41,783 bases of DNA from Clostridia bacterium (GTDB lineage Bacteria; Bacillota; Clostridia; UMGS1883; UMGS1540): contig JAFZQX010000014.1 in NCBI GenBank assembly GCA_017620205.1, positions 1-41,783 of the forward strand, written 5' to 3'. The notes beneath the pieces were generated by a model. That model ran no database searches and had not been told where the DNA came from. It saw only the letters and a list, made by a program, of their open reading frames with translations. Of this stretch, positions 40,694 through 41,783 are shown one piece after another. A program made the position numbers and the translations under genes. Numbering within the stretch: the first letter of the stretch is position 1; each line of letters opens with the position of its first letter.

Positions 40694-41413
40694 TTATCCT
40701 ATATAGTTTTCTATAACATCATAAATTTCATTGTAATCATACATAAGCTCTTCACTGTATGGATCTGTTTCCCGTGAGGTATCATATACGGAATTCAGCA
40801 TTTCTTCGTATTCCTCTTCAGAAACCTCCGTATCCTCCCAATAATACTCATATATGGGCTTTCCGTTTTCATCAAACTGTACGTTTGTGTTGTCCTCTGC
40901 TCCGTACGCGCCGCTTGCAACCGATATGAACTTTCCGTTTTCTATACGGTATATTTCATCATAATATCCGTCCATATGACCGCCCATATCTCTGAAAAGG
41001 TTTTCGCCTTCTATATAGTGCAATCCGTAAGTGTACATATACTGACTTTCAAGGTTTCCGTTAAAGTAAGTTAAAACTTCCGCACCGCCTGCCGTTGAGC
41101 CGTGATCTTCATAGAGTTCGGGAATGCCGTCATCGTTTAAATCTATCAAAGCAAAAGTTTCTGCATCTATATTATAACTTTCATTCGAAGTAAGACTTTC
41201 AAGATAATTTATATATGCCTGTTTCCAGCTGTCTGCCGAATCTTCATCATCAGCAGGTACCGAGTCAACCGCAGTTTCGGCCTGAGCAGGCTCATCCGTT
41301 GATTGAACGGAATCATTGTTTGGCTTAGCGGAATTTAATTCTTCGTTTCCGCAAGCACATAAACAGAAAAACAATGCAAGACATAAAGATAAAATCAAAA
41401 TAAGCTTTTTCAT
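40694..41413 (-). CDS. Secreted lipoprotein with EF-hand-like loop
   Basis: The 239 residues start with a lipoprotein signal ending CLCAC-GN (lipidated cysteine about 21) and a Ser/Asp/Glu-rich linker (about 25-65). A folded part follows with IDLNDDGIPELYED (about 90-103), a D-x-N-x-D-G calcium-binding-like loop common in Clostridial lipoproteins, then Tyr- and Asp-rich segments (YFNGNLESQYMYTYG). The family is not recognised beyond this pattern. I start at ATG 41413, 6-8 nt after AAGGAGGT; the frame running to 41467 crosses the promoter. First gene of the operon beside the rRNA operon. Confidence 0.83.
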   Translation of the reverse strand: MKKLILILSLCLALFFCLCACGNEELNSAKPNNDSVQSTDEPAQAETAVDSVPADDEDSADSWKQAYINYLESLTSNESYNIDAETFALIDLNDDGIPELYEDHGSTAGGAEVLTYFNGNLESQYMYTYGLHYIEGENLFRDMGGHMDGYYDEIYRIENGKFISVASGAYGAEDNTNVQFDENGKPIYEYYWEDTEVSEEEYEEMLNSVYDTSRETDPYSEELMYDYNEIYDVIENYIG

Positions 41414-41450
41414 ATGTATTACCTCCTTAAACACTTTGTTATGATGAATA

Positions 41451-41479
41451 AGTATAGCACAAAACACAGCCTATTTCAA
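41451..41479 (-). promoter_or_regulatory. Promoter of the lipoprotein/zinc-ribbon operon
   Basis: TTGAAA (41479-41474) and TATACT (41456-41451) with a 17-bp spacer on the minus strand. It begins 11 bp after the rRNA operon terminator hairpin. Confidence 0.8.
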
Positions 41480-41481
41480 GG

Positions 41482-41510
41482 CAAAAAAATAGGGACTTTG
41501 AAAAAGTCCT
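41482..41510 (-). terminator. rRNA operon terminator
   Basis: AGGACTTT and AAAGTCCC/T pair around TTC on the minus strand, followed by A then seven Ts. It lies about 15 bp beyond the 3' end of 5S rRNA. Confidence 0.85.
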
Positions 41511-41525
41511 AAAAAAATAAAGAAG

Positions 41526-41642
<117 letters not shown>

Positions 41643-41714
41643 TCTTCTTCCTTGAAAGCTTGCGCTCTCAAAACTAAACAATGCATAACTCATATAATTT
41701 TCCTTAACCTTTAA

Positions 41715-41783
41715 GGTTAAGCCCTCGGTCTATTAGTATCACTCAGCTTAATGCATCTCTGCACTTACACATGTGACCTATCA
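41715..41783 (-). rRNA. rrl: 23S ribosomal RNA, 3' end only
   Basis: The last 69 bases on the minus strand contain ACTAATAGACCGAGGGC and TTAACC, the typical 3' terminus of 23S rRNA. The gene continues beyond the window. The 72-bp spacer to 5S contains a CCTTAACC/GGTTAAGG processing stem and no tRNA. Confidence 0.95.

Overview
The window looks like chromosomal DNA of a strictly anaerobic, Gram-positive-type Clostridia bacterium (Bacillota), probably a gut Oscillospirales or relative. The basis is gene content: NfnAB, a four-subunit 2-oxoacid:ferredoxin oxidoreductase, an ATP-type plus a PPi-type phosphofructokinase, RqcP, a Rae1-type domain, a DUF6465 protein and a DUF1858 redox protein. Many promoters match the sigma-A consensus closely (TTGACA-N17-TATAAT) and ribosome-binding sites are strong (AGGAGG). 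I see no phage genes, transposase, CRISPR array or plasmid functions. The assignment to an order is inference.

Layout. 1-5060: a rightward operon thrS-rqcP-nfnA-nfnB ends in a possible small-RNA/terminator unit and a cluster of palindromic repeats. 5061-9500: leftward genes for an NhaC antiporter, a histone-H1-like DUF6465 protein, ATP-PFK and PPi-PFK. 9640-10760: rightward fba. 10880-14580: leftward genes for a small membrane protein, a GNAT acetyltransferase and a Tet(M)-like translational GTPase fused to a Rae1/YacP NYN nuclease domain. 14630-16075: tRNA-Leu(UAA), a DUF1858 protein and a DUF624/YesL-like membrane protein. 16075-21470: leftward argD-argF-histidine phosphatase behind an ARG-box-like operator, and lon with a long structured leader. 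21500-23480: rightward ECF sigma/anti-sigma pair. 23490-31290: a long leftward run of rseC-like, P-loop ATPase, ferredoxin, VorB, TPP subunit, gamma subunit, pgk, tpiA and gpmI. 31350-38660: one 2405-residue secreted protein with two esterase domains, five LamG-like and four MBG-like modules. 38850-41480: an operon of two lipoproteins flanking a duplicated zinc-ribbon membrane protein. 41490-41783: the end of a leftward rRNA operon (5S and the 3' end of 23S).

How it fits together. The core is central carbon and redox metabolism: PFK (two kinds), aldolase, triose-phosphate isomerase, phosphoglycerate kinase and mutase, with ferredoxin/NAD(P)H exchange by NfnAB and the 2-oxoacid oxidoreductase. 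Translation and its quality control form a second theme: ThrRS, RqcP, the GTPase-Rae1 fusion, tRNA and rRNA.

The most unusual material is the Tet-like GTPase-Rae1 fusion and the intergenic DNA. Several spacers hold structured, repeat-like elements. One element lies 3' of both fba and gpmI in the sense orientation, with a conserved loop on a stem whose bases differ between copies but stay paired. Others are a 162-bp inverted-repeat element inside the lon leader, a 305-bp element with terminal inverted repeats between pgk and tpiA, and a possible 71-nt RNA whose ends pair, downstream of nfnB.
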